The notes: generated by a model from the letters alone, not told the origin. A stretch of DNA of 64,000 nucleotides from an uncultured Muribaculaceae bacterium (GCA_910578385.1 CAJTQV010000008.1:88548-152547), one strand, 5' to 3'; positions 33,805 to 43,106 are shown, numbered from the stretch's first letter. Numbers and translations: made by a program.

Positions 33805-35181
33805 ATGGAAATACCATTTGCAGAATCATGGAAAATCAAGATGGTTGAACCCATCAAAAAAAGCACTCGTGAGGAACGTGAGCAGTGGCTCAAAGAAGCA
33901 CACTACAATGTGTTCATGCTCAAATCCGACCATGTCTACATCGACTGTCTGACCGACTCGGGTACAGGTGCGATGAGCGACCGTCAGTGGGCAGCCATGA
34001 TGACCGGTGACGAGTCTTACGCCGGCGCACGCAGCTTCTATGAGCTGAAGGATGTCATCAACCGCATAACCGGTTTCGAATATGTAATTCCCACCCACCA
34101 GGGACGTGCCGCCGAGAACGTGCTCTTCTCTCACCTTGTAAAGGCAGGAGACATCGTTCCGGGCAACTCTCACTTCGACACAACAAAGGGTCACATCGAG
34201 AGCCGTAAGGCATTTGCAGTTGACTGCACCGTTGACGAGGCAAAGAACACTCAGCTTGAGGTTCCCTTCAAGGGCAACGTTGACCTCAAGAAACTTGAGG
34301 CTGTTCTTGAGAAGGATGCCGACAAGGTTCCCTTTATCATCGTGACAATCACCAACAACACCGCAGGTGGCCAGCCCGTTTCTATGGAGAACCTCCGTGG
34401 CGTGCGCCGTCTTGCCGACAAATACAACAAGCGTGTCATCTTCGACTCCGCCCGCTTTGCCGAGAACGCGTATTTCATCAAGATGCGCGAGCCTGAGTTC
34501 AAGGATGCAACCATCAAGGAAATCTGCCGCGAAATGTTCAGTCTGGCCGATGCCATGACAATGTCGTCAAAGAAGGATGGTCTCGTGAACATGGGTGGCT
34601 TCATCGCTACCCGCTGGGAAGACATCTACGAGGGTGCCAAGAAGTTTGAGATTCCTTTCGAGGGCTTCCTTACATATGGCGGTATGAACGGCCGCGACAT
34701 GGCAGCACTCGCCGTAGGTCTCGACGAGAACACCGAGTTCGACATGCTCCAGACCCGCATCAAGCAGGTTGAGTACCTCGCAGCCAAGCTCGATGAGTAT
34801 GGCATCCCCTACCAGCGTCCTGTAGGAGGTCACGCCCTCTTCATCGACGCCGACAAGGTTCTCGACCGCATTCCCAAGGAGGAGTTCCCCGCACAGCGTC
34901 TCACCATGGAGCTTTATCTTGAGGCCGGCGTGCGTGGATGCGAGATCGGTTATCTGCTCGCAGACCGTGATCCCGTGACCCGCGAGAACCGCTTCGGTGG
35001 CAACGACTTCCTGCGTCTCTGCATCTGCCGCCGCACCTACACCAACAACCACATGGATGTTATCGCTGCAGCGCTCAAGAATGTCTATGACCGCCGTCAC
35101 GAAATCACCCGTGGTGTGAAGATTACATGGGAGGCTGAGCTTATGCGCCACTTCACCGTGCAGCTCGAACCCCTCGGATAA
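33805..35181 (+). CDS. tnaA: Tryptophanase
   Basis: 458-residue PLP-dependent beta-eliminating lyase. The fold is shared with tyrosine phenol-lyase, so I compared residues: HFDTTKGHI carries Asp where phenol-lyases have Thr, and VRGCEIGYL carries Ile-Gly where phenol-lyases have the substrate-binding Arg (VRSMERG). Both favour tryptophanase, which splits tryptophan to indole, pyruvate and ammonia. Other motifs: LTDSGTGAMSDRQWAAMMTG, IPTHQGRAAEN, PLP lysine in MSSKKDG (K257) and MRHFTVQLEP at the end. It sits alone between a promoter and a strong terminator. Coding bias suggests high expression. Confidence 0.88.
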   Translation: MEIPFAESWKIKMVEPIKKSTREEREQWLKEAHYNVFMLKSDHVYIDCLTDSGTGAMSDRQWAAMMTGDESYAGARSFYELKDVINRITGFEYVIPTHQGRAAENVLFSHLVKAGDIVPGNSHFDTTKGHIESRKAFAVDCTVDEAKNTQLEVPFKGNVDLKKLEAVLEKDADKVPFIIVTITNNTAGGQPVSMENLRGVRRLADKYNKRVIFDSARFAENAYFIKMREPEFKDATIKEICREMFSLADAMTMSSKKDGLVNMGGFIATRWEDIYEGAKKFEIPFEGFLTYGGMNGRDMAALAVGLDENTEFDMLQTRIKQVEYLAAKLDEYGIPYQRPVGGHALFIDADKVLDRIPKEEFPAQRLTMELYLEAGVRGCEIGYLLADRDPVTRENRFGGNDFLRLCICRRTYTNNHMDVIAAALKNVYDRRHEITRGVKITWEAELMRHFTVQLEPLG

Positions 35182-35216
35182 AAGACATCTCTGACATATA
35201 GTCAGAAAAGCAAACA

Positions 35217-35262
35217 GAGTCCCGTAGCCGACAAGCCCGGCTACGGGACTCATTCTTTTTTC
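35217..35262 (+). terminator. Rho-independent terminator of tnaA
   Basis: Perfect 14-bp stem: GAGTCCCGTAGCCG (35217-35230) and CGGCTACGGGACTC (35238-35251), seven-base loop, followed by a U-rich run. Confidence 0.9.
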
Positions 35263-35290
35263 ATGGAACGGAGGAATCAATAGCGGTAAT

Positions 35291-35321
35291 TTTGCAATAT
35301 CGCGAAATTACCTTATTTTTG
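35291..35321 (+). promoter_or_regulatory. Promoter of the ROK-GH29-CutC-transglutaminase operon
   Basis: -33 TTTG (35291-35294), 19-base spacer and -7 TATTTTTG (35314-35321). Leader about 14 bases to the ATG at 35341. No other promoter match is obvious before 40992. Confidence 0.75.
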
Positions 35322-35340
35322 TAAACGATATCTAATAACC

Positions 35341-36345
35341 ATGAAGAACGGAGAAATTTATCCACCCTATACGGTCGGAGTCGACCTCGGGGGAACCAAT
35401 ACCGAGCTGGCGGTTGTCGATGCCGTCGGCCATATAATAGCACGCGACAGCTTTCCTACGGCAGTACCGAAACGTGGGGCGGAAAACAGCGACAGTTCAC
35501 CGGTCGTGGGTGACTGGGCTGATGAACTTGCCACCCGCATAAACCGCATGATACGGGAGTCAGGGCTGGAAGAGCGTATAGAGGGAATCGGAATCGGCGC
35601 CCCATGCGCCAACGCTGTGACGGGGTGCATCGAGGCGGCCACCGACTTGCCGTGGCCCTCCCCTATCGCTTTGGCAAACATGATGGAATCGCGTCTCGGC
35701 ATACCGGTTACGGTCAGCAACGACGCAAACGCCGCCGCAATCGGTGAAATGACATATGGTGCAGCCGCCGGACTGAAAAATTTCATAGTGCTGACTTTGG
35801 GCACCGGTGTCGGAAGCGGCATTGTCTGCGACGGGCATCTTATGACCGGGGCACGCGGATTCGCAGGGGAATTGGGTCATGTGACCTTCCCGTTTGCCGA
35901 CGACCGGTTGTGCGGTTGCGGACGGCACGGTTGTCTTCAGACCGTGGCCTCGGCAAAGGGAATCCGCCTTACTGCCAAGCGTTTGCTGAGCGACACCGAG
36001 AGGCAGTCGTCACTCAGGGATATTCCTGAGAAAGATATGTCACCCAAGGTCATAGAACAGGCGGCACGCAATGGAGACCCCCTTGCAGCGGAGGTATATG
36101 AGTTCACCGGCCGTTGCCTCGGACTCGCGGCGGCAGAGTTCGCGGCATTCACCGACCCGGAGGCCATAATACTTTTCGGGGGAGTGTCCAAGGCCGGAGA
36201 CCTGCTGCTCGAACCGATGCGCAAGGCGTTCCACGACGCAGCCCTGCATCTGTACCGCGACCGTGTACGGTTTCTGCTGTCGGGTGTTAGCGATTCCGAT
36301 GCCGCCATACTCGGCGCAGCCTCACTGCCATTCATCAAAATCTGA
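35341..36345 (+). CDS. ROK family sugar kinase
   Basis: 334 residues. Actin-like ATPase fold with GVDLGGTNTELAVVD (phosphate 1), LGTGVGSGIV and the ROK zinc-binding motif CGCGRHGC. The substrate is probably glucose or another hexose/hexosamine; the sequence does not settle which. A-rich ATG start behind a good promoter, first gene of the operon; the GH29 gene begins five bases after its stop. The operon suggests it phosphorylates a sugar released by GH29, or glucose in general (inference). Confidence 0.88.
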   Translation: MKNGEIYPPYTVGVDLGGTNTELAVVDAVGHIIARDSFPTAVPKRGAENSDSSPVVGDWADELATRINRMIRESGLEERIEGIGIGAPCANAVTGCIEAATDLPWPSPIALANMMESRLGIPVTVSNDANAAAIGEMTYGAAAGLKNFIVLTLGTGVGSGIVCDGHLMTGARGFAGELGHVTFPFADDRLCGCGRHGCLQTVASAKGIRLTAKRLLSDTERQSSLRDIPEKDMSPKVIEQAARNGDPLAAEVYEFTGRCLGLAAAEFAAFTDPEAIILFGGVSKAGDLLLEPMRKAFHDAALHLYRDRVRFLLSGVSDSDAAILGAASLPFIKI

Positions 36346-36350
36346 CATAC

Positions 36351-37661
36351 ATGAAATCATTCAAAACCGGAGCATTGGCGGCACTCATGTTGCTCGCTCC
36401 ATCTATAGTTGGCCCGGCACATGCCGCGGAATATACCCCCTCGGCCGAAGTCATGAAATCGCGTGAGCAATTCGCCGACGACCGCTTCGGCATATTCCTG
36501 CACTGGGGAATATACAGCATGTTTGCACAGGGGGAATGGTACCTCAACTATGGCCCGCAGGCTGAGGAATATATGAAAGCGGCCAAGGGCTTCTACCCCG
36601 CCGACTTCAACGCCGCAGAATGGGTCGCAGCCATAAAGGATGCGGGAGCGAAGTATATCTGCATCACGACCCGCCATCATGACGGATTCTCGATGTTCGA
36701 CACGGCGGAGAATGACTACAACATAGTTGACGGTACTCCCTTCAAGCGAGATATTCTCAAGGAACTGTCGAACGAATGTCAGAAACAGGGAATCGCGCTT
36801 CACCTCTACTACTCCCACCTCGACTGGGTGCGCGACGATTATCCGCAGGGCCGCACCGGGCATGACACAGGCCGCGATGCCTCGAAGGCAGACTGGGACT
36901 CATATTACGGCTTCATGAACCGTCAGCTCACCGAATTGCTCACCAATTACGGCCCGATACGTGCCATCTGGTTTGACGGCTGGTGGGACCACGACGAGGA
37001 TGCAGTGCCTTTTGACTGGCACCTCGACGAGCAATATGCCATGGTGCATTCGTTGCAACCCGGCTGCATGGTGGCCAACAACCACCACCAGACACCTTTC
37101 GCAGGTGAGGATATACAGATTTTCGAGCGTGACCTGCCGGGCGAGAATACCGCCGGACTCTCAGGACAGGCAATCAGCCGTCTGCCCCTTGAGACCTGCA
37201 ACACCATGAACGGAATGTGGGGCTACAAGCTGCGCGACCAGGACTATAAGGATACCAAGACTCTTGTCCGTTATCTTGTGCGCGCCGCCGGAATGGGAGC
37301 GAACCTGCTTCTGAATGTCGGACCGCAACCCAACGGCGAACTTCCGGCAACCGCCCTCGCCCGCATGAAGGAAATCGGCCAATGGCTCCGCAAGAACGGA
37401 GAGACCATCTATGCCACAGAGGCGGGACCTTTTCCAGAGCAGTCATGGGGAACCGCAACCCGCAAGGGAAACCGGCTCTTTCTTCACGTAATGTCGCCCG
37501 ACACTGACGCTATTCTTCTGCCGGCCGGTGTGAAAATCAAGACCGCCAAGGAGTTCTCTTCAGGGCGCAAACTTAAGACGGCGCAAGCGGACGGTCATTC
37601 CGTCATATCTATCGGAGACACCGCAGACAGTATCGACTACATAATAGAATGCGAGATATGA
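36351..37661 (+). CDS. Alpha-L-fucosidase, GH29 family
   Basis: 436 residues. Signal peptide of about 25 residues (ends HAAEY), so exported to the periplasm. Catalytic barrel features: FGIFLHWGIYSMFAQGEWY, ITTRHHDGFSMFD and the nucleophile segment IRAIWFDGWWDHDED (D209). NVGPQPNGELP near 325 is typical of GH29. The enzyme removes alpha-L-fucose from host or dietary glycans. No fucose-specific kinase, aldolase or isomerase is nearby, so the fucose itself may be exported or used elsewhere (inference). It overlaps the CutC gene by four bases (ATGA). Confidence 0.93.
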   Translation: MKSFKTGALAALMLLAPSIVGPAHAAEYTPSAEVMKSREQFADDRFGIFLHWGIYSMFAQGEWYLNYGPQAEEYMKAAKGFYPADFNAAEWVAAIKDAGAKYICITTRHHDGFSMFDTAENDYNIVDGTPFKRDILKELSNECQKQGIALHLYYSHLDWVRDDYPQGRTGHDTGRDASKADWDSYYGFMNRQLTELLTNYGPIRAIWFDGWWDHDEDAVPFDWHLDEQYAMVHSLQPGCMVANNHHQTPFAGEDIQIFERDLPGENTAGLSGQAISRLPLETCNTMNGMWGYKLRDQDYKDTKTLVRYLVRAAGMGANLLLNVGPQPNGELPATALARMKEIGQWLRKNGETIYATEAGPFPEQSWGTATRKGNRLFLHVMSPDTDAILLPAGVKIKTAKEFSSGRKLKTAQADGHSVISIGDTADSIDYIIECEI

Positions 37662-38473
37662 ACGATTTGACAAGCTCTTCGTCAGGCCCGGTTGACAGGA
37701 AGAGCGTACAGTTGGAGATATGCTGCGGCGACATAGGAAGTGTTCTTGCCGCACAAGAAGGTAGCGCACGGCGTATCGAACTTTGCTCCGGACTGACCGA
37801 CGGCGGCTTAACCCCTTCGGTCGCACTTATCCGTGCGGCCTCGGAATGCGGCATTGCGGAAATAAACGTTCTTATCCGTCCACGCCCTTACGATTTCCTC
37901 TATTCAGGTGCTGAGGTCAACTTGATGTGCCACGACATCGAGGCGGCTGTACATGCCGGAGCCACGGGCATAGTGATAGGGGCGTTGAAAGCAGACGGAA
38001 ATGTGGATAGAGACATATGCAGTCTGTTGATCCAGACGGCACGCGATGCCTCAGAGCGTCATATCAATATCACTTTCCACCGGGCGTTCGACGTTGCACG
38101 TGATGCGGATTCCGCCCTGTCTGACATAATTGAATTGGGCTGCGACTGTCTGCTGACCTCAGGAATGGCCGATACCGCCGAGCATGGCATACCGGTACTT
38201 CACAGGCTTGTGGAACGCTGCGAGAGTGCCATAACGATAATGGCGGGAGGTGGTGTGAACTGCGGCAACGCCGCAAAGATAATAACCGCAACAGGAGTAG
38301 GAGCCATCCATTCCACAGCACGCACTTCGCGCCCGAGCGGAATGATGTTCAGACGCGAAGATGTGCCCATGGGTGCCCCCGGCATGGATGAATATACGTT
38401 GCGCCAGACTGACCCTGAGACAGTCTCCCGGCTCCTTCAAATCACTAAAACACTGACAACATGCGAAAGATAA
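37658..38473 (+). CDS. cutC: Copper homeostasis protein CutC-like
   Basis: 271 residues from the ATG at 37658, which overlaps the GH29 stop as ATGA; an earlier in-frame ATG at 37649 is less likely. TIM-barrel protein: LEICCGDIGSVLAAQ, RIELCSGLTDGGLTPS and IMAGGGVNCGNAAKI match the family. CutC has been linked to copper handling but its enzymatic role is unproven. Its place in a sugar-handling operon is common in Bacteroidetes and may mean another activity. It overlaps the transglutaminase gene by 13 bases. Confidence 0.88.
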   Translation: MNDLTSSSSGPVDRKSVQLEICCGDIGSVLAAQEGSARRIELCSGLTDGGLTPSVALIRAASECGIAEINVLIRPRPYDFLYSGAEVNLMCHDIEAAVHAGATGIVIGALKADGNVDRDICSLLIQTARDASERHINITFHRAFDVARDADSALSDIIELGCDCLLTSGMADTAEHGIPVLHRLVERCESAITIMAGGGVNCGNAAKIITATGVGAIHSTARTSRPSGMMFRREDVPMGAPGMDEYTLRQTDPETVSRLLQITKTLTTCER

Positions 38474-40992
38474 TATTGACAGCCTCGACATTGGCTGTCG
38501 CCTTAGGTTCATGGGCGCTTACCCGTCAGGAAGCCCTCGATTTCCTTTACGGCGCGATGTCGCTGCCCGACAAGACAGACTACCCGGCCTCTTTCTATGA
38601 GGCTAATGTCGATGCCTCGCTGCGCACGCGTGCCGAAATGCCATGGGGATCAAGTGTGCCTGACCGGGAGTTCCTCCATTTCGTGCTTCCGGTGCGTGTG
38701 AACAACGAGAACCTTGACACCGCCCGCATGGCCTTTTATGCTGAGTTGAAAGACCGTGTCAGCGGACTCTCCATGCGCGACGCCATACTTGAAGTGAACC
38801 ACTGGTGCCACGAGAAGGTGACTTACCGTCCGTCGGACGCACGAACCTCCTCTCCGCTCTCTGCCGTAAGCCAGGCCATAGGACGCTGCGGCGAGGAGTC
38901 AACGTTTACGGTTGCGGCACTCCGTTCGGTGGGTATTCCGGCGCGTCAGATCTACACACCGCGCTGGGCGCACACCGATGACAACCACGCGTGGGTGGAG
39001 GCATGGGCTGACGGCGAATGGTATTTCCTCGGTGCCTGTGAACCGGAACCGGTGCTGAATCTCGCATGGTTCAACGCTCCGGCCTCGCGCGGTCTGCTGA
39101 TGAGCACGAATGTGACCGGGCAGTACTATGGTGCCGAGGAAGTTCTGCTCCGCGAGCCCCTCACAACCCGCATAAACGTTACATCGAACTATGCACCCGT
39201 TGACACACTCCGTGTCCGCGTGCTTACTGCCGATGGTAAGCCCGCGCCCGATGCCCGCGTGAATTTCTGCATATACAATTATTCGGAGTTCTACCCCGCC
39301 GTGTCCAAGACCTCTGACGCTGACGGCAATGCCTCACTCACCGCCGGACTCGGTGACATGATTGTGTGGGCTACCGACGGAGAGAGATTCGGTTTTACGA
39401 AGGGCAGACCGGGAGAGGCCGTGACTGTCACGCTCGACAAGGATGGCTCGTCGGAATTTATAGCAGAGACTGACATCATTCCTCCGGCATCGCGCAACTC
39501 CCAGCCTGCCGTGAGTGCCGGGATGAGAGCGGAGAATGACCGCAGATTCGCACGCGAGGATTCTATCCGCAATGCTTATACCTCAACATTCTGCACCGAT
39601 GCCCGGGCGCGTGAGATTGCCGCCGGTCTTTCTCTTGATGCGGATTCGCTGGCCAAGGTTCTTGTGCTGTCGCGTGGAAACCACGGCATGATTACGGAAT
39701 GTCTGGAGAGCCTTGAAGGAAATAAGCGGAATCTAGCTCTTTCCATGCTGCTTAATGTCACTGAAAAGGATATGCGCGATATTCCGGAGGAAGTTATTCT
39801 CGATAATGTACGCAATGTAACTGACCGCTCGAAAGTTGCGTCATGGATTGATGATGCGGTCTTCAACCGTTACATCCTCTCTCCCCGCATAGAGAATGAA
39901 GGGTTGCGTACATGGCGCGGCTATCTCACCGCCGCTCTCGACTCGGAAGGAGTTGGCCCGGATGTTACGGAACTGACAGCATGGATAGACAACCATATCG
40001 AAGCGGGCGATGCTGACAATCCGCTGAGACTCCGCATGAGTCCGATGGCCGTTATGGAGACCCGCAAGGCCGATGTCCTGTCGCGTGGCATATTCTTTGT
40101 GGCGACCGCACGCACGCTCGGCATTCCAGCCCGCATTGACCCGGTGACAGGTGCTGTGCAATACATGTCGCCCGACCGTCGCTGGCAACGCGTGAAATTC
40201 AAAGGTGAGAGCACGGAGACCGGTACCGTGAAAAATGCGACCGGTACGTTGAAACTTACTTTCGCTCCCCAGGGACACATTGTTGACCCGAAGTATTATT
40301 CACAGTTCTCGATCTCGCGCATTGAGAATGGAGTGGCACGTCAGCTGGAATTTGACGAGGAAGGTACGGTTTCCTCAATATTCGCGACTCCGGTCGAGCT
40401 GGAGGCCGGTCAGTATATGCTCATGTCCGGACAGCGTCTTGCCAACGGCGGCGTGCTGGCGCGTTGCGAGGTGTTCCGGCTTGGAGCCGGCGAGGATATG
40501 GTCAGGGAGTTGAAGATACGACGCGATGACAGCGAGGTGTCGGTAATCGGCTCGCTCAATGCCGAGAATATCTACCATGATATCGCGCTCGACACTGACA
40601 AGAGTCTGCTGTCAACTACCGGACGCGGCTATTATGTATTGGGTCTTATCTCGCCCAACCATGAGCCGTCGACCCACGCGCTCAATGACATCTCGGCCGT
40701 GGCCTCGCAACTGGAGGGAACCGGCGTGAAGATCATGCTGCTGTTCGACAGCGCGGAGAGTGCGTCACGGTTCAACCGCGAGGCTTTCCCGAAGCTGCCG
40801 ACGAACGTGGTCTTCGGCATTGACAACGGCGGAGCGTCGCGCCGCGACATAACCGAGTCGCTTCACCTTGACAATCCGGTCAACCCGGTCTTCGTGATAG
40901 CCGACACCTTCAACCGCGTGGTCTGGCTCTCGACCGGCTACACCATCGGCACCGGCGACCAGCTCCTCAACATCCTCCACCGCGTCCAATAA
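38461..40992 (+). CDS. Secreted transglutaminase-like protein with thioredoxin-like C-terminal domain
   Basis: 843 residues. Signal peptide of about 19 residues. A transglutaminase-like (papain-fold) domain at about 95-205 shows the triad pattern: GRCGEESTFTVAALR (Cys), DDNHAWVEAW (His) and FLGACEPE (Asp-type position weak). Beta-sandwich domains follow (about 230-330). The last ~115 residues (ISPNHEPSTHALND..., KIMLLFDSAES..., PVFVIADTFNRVVW) look like a thioredoxin fold without the C-x-x-C, so not redox-active. It likely acts on peptides or cell-wall material in the periplasm (inference). It ends the operon and is followed by a bidirectional terminator. Confidence 0.8.
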   Translation: MRKIILTASTLAVALGSWALTRQEALDFLYGAMSLPDKTDYPASFYEANVDASLRTRAEMPWGSSVPDREFLHFVLPVRVNNENLDTARMAFYAELKDRVSGLSMRDAILEVNHWCHEKVTYRPSDARTSSPLSAVSQAIGRCGEESTFTVAALRSVGIPARQIYTPRWAHTDDNHAWVEAWADGEWYFLGACEPEPVLNLAWFNAPASRGLLMSTNVTGQYYGAEEVLLREPLTTRINVTSNYAPVDTLRVRVLTADGKPAPDARVNFCIYNYSEFYPAVSKTSDADGNASLTAGLGDMIVWATDGERFGFTKGRPGEAVTVTLDKDGSSEFIAETDIIPPASRNSQPAVSAGMRAENDRRFAREDSIRNAYTSTFCTDARAREIAAGLSLDADSLAKVLVLSRGNHGMITECLESLEGNKRNLALSMLLNVTEKDMRDIPEEVILDNVRNVTDRSKVASWIDDAVFNRYILSPRIENEGLRTWRGYLTAALDSEGVGPDVTELTAWIDNHIEAGDADNPLRLRMSPMAVMETRKADVLSRGIFFVATARTLGIPARIDPVTGAVQYMSPDRRWQRVKFKGESTETGTVKNATGTLKLTFAPQGHIVDPKYYSQFSISRIENGVARQLEFDEEGTVSSIFATPVELEAGQYMLMSGQRLANGGVLARCEVFRLGAGEDMVRELKIRRDDSEVSVIGSLNAENIYHDIALDTDKSLLSTTGRGYYVLGLISPNHEPSTHALNDISAVASQLEGTGVKIMLLFDSAESASRFNREAFPKLPTNVVFGIDNGGASRRDITESLHLDNPVNPVFVIADTFNRVVWLSTGYTIGTGDQLLNILHRVQ

Positions 40993-41009
40993 AACCCAAT
41001 CCAAGATAT

Positions 41010-41050
41010 AAAAGAACAGGTGCGTTTGCAAGAAACGCACCTGTTCTTTT
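41010..41050. terminator. Bidirectional terminator, perfect 18-bp stem
   Basis: AAAAGAACAGGTGCGTTT (41010-41027) pairs perfectly with AAACGCACCTGTTCTTTT (41033-41050), five-base loop. The A-run on one side and the T-run on the other serve both strands: it separates the plus-strand transglutaminase operon from the minus-strand toxin gene. Confidence 0.9.
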
Positions 41051-41070
41051 ATTTTACCACCAGAAATTGC

Positions 41071-41409
41071 TCACAAGTCCAATCCGATGATTTTCCTCTG
41101 AATTACAGAAACATCAACAGTAGAGTAATCAGATTTGTCATAGATATCCATCAAATAAACATCTCCTCCGTTTTCAACGGTTACAACTGTATATGTGATG
41201 ACTCTGGCACCACCGGATTTTCCCCGTCCCTTGGAAGTAATAGCCCTACGGATTTTCCGTATGCCGGGACTAAGTTCATCCCCTTGGAATGGATTTTCAC
41301 TTAGTGATTTCGTAAATATACGGATATCACTTTTAAGCGAGCGATGCCGTTTCGAAAGAGCTTTGAAAGCCTTTTCAAAATCCGGAGTCAATATAATCTC
41401 AAAGTTCAT
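41071..41409 (-). CDS. RelE/ParE-superfamily toxin of a type II toxin-antitoxin pair
   Basis: 112 residues from the ATG at 41409 (the next upstream codon is TTG). Short basic protein with the RelE/ParE fold: FEIILTPDFEKAFKALSKRHR at the N-terminus, a beta-hairpin, then IRKIRRAITSKGRGKSGGAR and VYLMDIYDKSDYS. Such toxins act as mRNA interferases with the ribosome or poison gyrase; which applies here is not decidable. It overlaps the antitoxin gene by 11 bases and the same promoter drives both. Confidence 0.85.
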   Translation of the reverse strand: MNFEIILTPDFEKAFKALSKRHRSLKSDIRIFTKSLSENPFQGDELSPGIRKIRRAITSKGRGKSGGARVITYTVVTVENGGDVYLMDIYDKSDYSTVDVSVIQRKIIGLDL

Positions 41410-41632
41410 CAAGCATATCCTCTATTGAACGACGCGGGAGTTTACCTTCCTGAATCATTTTGACTTGCTCCAGACCATGACATATTCTCGTTGTGAGGCT
41501 GTCCGCATCTGTAACGGGCGTTATCTTGAAATCTCCATATCTTGAAGTCAATATAACAGACTGCCCCTGCATGGCGGCATTGAGGAATTTTCCTTGATTG
41601 GACCGAAATTCTCTTGCTGAAACTATCTGCAT
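41399..41632 (-). CDS. Phd/YefM-type antitoxin
   Basis: 77 residues. The N-terminal DNA-binding half (MQIVSAREFRSNQGKFLNAA, QSVILTSRYGDFKI) is typical of the Phd/YefM family, which binds the partner toxin with its C-terminus and represses its own promoter. It precedes and overlaps the toxin gene, the usual order. AACGTT palindromes around the -7 box upstream could be its operator. Confidence 0.88.
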   Translation of the reverse strand: MQIVSAREFRSNQGKFLNAAMQGQSVILTSRYGDFKITPVTDADSLTTRICHGLEQVKMIQEGKLPRRSIEDMLDEL

Positions 41633-41667
41633 ATGCCAATATAGTGCTGATTAAACTTTATTTAAAT

Positions 41668-41707
41668 AACGTTACAAATATAACGTTCGGCAACCGTATT
41701 GGCAACC
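41668..41707 (-). promoter_or_regulatory. Promoter and candidate operator of the toxin-antitoxin pair
   Basis: Minus strand: -7 TATATTTG (41675-41682), flanked by AACGTT at 41668-41673 and 41682-41687 (centre spacing 14 bases). A TTG about 20 bases upstream (in GGTTGCC, 41701-41707) can serve as -33; GGTTGCC is repeated at 41689-41695. Palindromes overlapping the -7 box suit autorepression. Confidence 0.6.
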
Positions 41708-41760
41708 AATTTAATTATTTTTAACAGCAAACACCTTTATTGTGGCTGTAGGCTGTTAAA

Positions 41761-42945
41761 TTATCGGCAGTCGATGTGGATTTCGGCGGCGGCACGCTCC
41801 ACTTTGTCGCAGGCTTCTTCGACGGTGGCTGCTGTGGCGAGCATCACTCCCATGCGGCGGTGACCACGCACCTCGGGCTTGCCGAACACGCGCATGTCTG
41901 TTCCGGGAATGGCAAGCGCCTTCTCCATGCCTGTGAAAGCGATGTCGGTCGAGTTGCCCTCGGCGAGCAGAGCACGCGAAGCGGAGGGACCGTAGAACTT
42001 GATTTCAGGAATCGGGAGACCGAGCAGCGCACGCACATGGAGCGCGAACTCCGACAGATGCTGCGAGATGAGCGTCACCATTCCGGTGTCGTGCGGACGA
42101 GGAGACAGTTCCGAGAAAATAACATCGTCACCCTTGATGAAGAACTCCACACCGAAGATGCCGTATCCACCGAGAGCATCGGTAACTTTCTTTGCAATCT
42201 CGCGTGCCTTGGCAACAGCTACCTCCGACATGGGCTGAGGCTGCCAGCTGCGACGGTAATCACCGCTCTCCTGATAGTGTCCGATCGGCTCGCAGAACGA
42301 AGTTCCTCCGATATGACGCACAGTAAGGAGCGTAATCTCATAGTCGAAATCAACGAAGCCTTCGACAATGACCTCACCTTGTCCGGCACGTCCACCCTCC
42401 TGAGCCTCACGCCATGCGTCGTCAATCTGCGACTCGGTACGCACAAGGCTCTGGCCGTGACCTGATGAACTCATGACAGGTTTCACAACACAGGGAAGAC
42501 CGATACGGCCGATAGCGTCGCGGAATTCAGACTCGGTTGCAGCAAACTCGAACGGCGATGTGGGCAGACCGAGTTCCTTGGCGGCGAGAGTGCGGATTTC
42601 CTTGCGGTTCATGGTTATGAAAGTGGCGCGGGCTGTGGGAACCACATTCCAGCCCTCCTTTTCGAGAGCCACAAGTGTAGGGGTGGCGATAGCCTCGATT
42701 TCTGGAATGATATAATCCGGTTTCTCCTCCTCGACAATGCGGCGGAGTGCGTCGCCATCGAGCATTGATACCACAATCGAGCGGTTAGCCACCTGCATTG
42801 CTGGGGCGTTGGCATACTTGTCGAGCGCGACGACCTCAACGCCATAACGCTGTAATTCAATAACCACTTCCTTACCAAGTTCGCCGCTGCCGAGCAAGAT
42901 GGCTTTCTTGCCTCGAGCGGTGAAGGGGGTGCCTAATTCGAGCAT
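41761..42945 (-). CDS. purT: Formate-dependent phosphoribosylglycinamide formyltransferase
   Basis: 394 residues from the ATG at 42945 (the extra codons upstream begin with TTG). ATP-grasp enzyme that makes formyl-GAR from formate, ATP and GAR in purine synthesis. Visible: MLELGTPFTARGKKAILLGS, GSGELGKEVVIELQRYG, PEIEAIATPTLV, VMSSSGHGQSLV, EGFVDFDYEITLL and ELSPRPHDTGMVTL (metal and ADP ligands). The N-terminal pattern matches the E. coli enzyme start. A Bacteroidetes promoter lies 38-69 bases upstream. Confidence 0.95.
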   Translation of the reverse strand: MLELGTPFTARGKKAILLGSGELGKEVVIELQRYGVEVVALDKYANAPAMQVANRSIVVSMLDGDALRRIVEEEKPDYIIPEIEAIATPTLVALEKEGWNVVPTARATFITMNRKEIRTLAAKELGLPTSPFEFAATESEFRDAIGRIGLPCVVKPVMSSSGHGQSLVRTESQIDDAWREAQEGGRAGQGEVIVEGFVDFDYEITLLTVRHIGGTSFCEPIGHYQESGDYRRSWQPQPMSEVAVAKAREIAKKVTDALGGYGIFGVEFFIKGDDVIFSELSPRPHDTGMVTLISQHLSEFALHVRALLGLPIPEIKFYGPSASRALLAEGNSTDIAFTGMEKALAIPGTDMRVFGKPEVRGHRRMGVMLATAATVEEACDKVERAAAEIHIDCR

Positions 42946-42982
42946 ACTGTCCAAAAATTTAATTGTACTATGTTTCAGACTG

Positions 42983-43014
42983 CAAAGTTAACAATAATCT
43001 CCGACATCAGCCAA
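42983..43014 (-). promoter_or_regulatory. Promoter of purT
   Basis: Minus strand: -33 TTG (43012-43014), 21-base spacer and -7 TAACTTTG (42983-42990). Confidence 0.6.
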
Positions 43015-43055
43015 CCCACCCGACAAAACTAACCAATTATTTTTTTGCTCGATAA

Positions 43056-43087
43056 TTTGGATTTTATAACATGGATGTGTATATTTG
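43056..43087 (+). promoter_or_regulatory. Promoter of the Rpn-like nuclease gene
   Basis: -33 TTTG (43056-43059), 20-base spacer, -7 TATATTTG (43080-43087), both exact. The leader is only about 14 bases, with GGAG just before the ATG. Confidence 0.75.
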
Positions 43088-43106
43088 CACTTAAACTCAC
43101 GGAGAT

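Noticed and set aside
33805..35181. Tyrosine phenol-lyase
   Set aside because: Substrate-site residues follow tryptophanase (see feature).
41720..41760. Possible terminator after purT (TTTAACAGC / GCTGTTAAA)
   Set aside because: The stem is only nine pairs around a long loop without a T-run in the minus direction; too weak to list.
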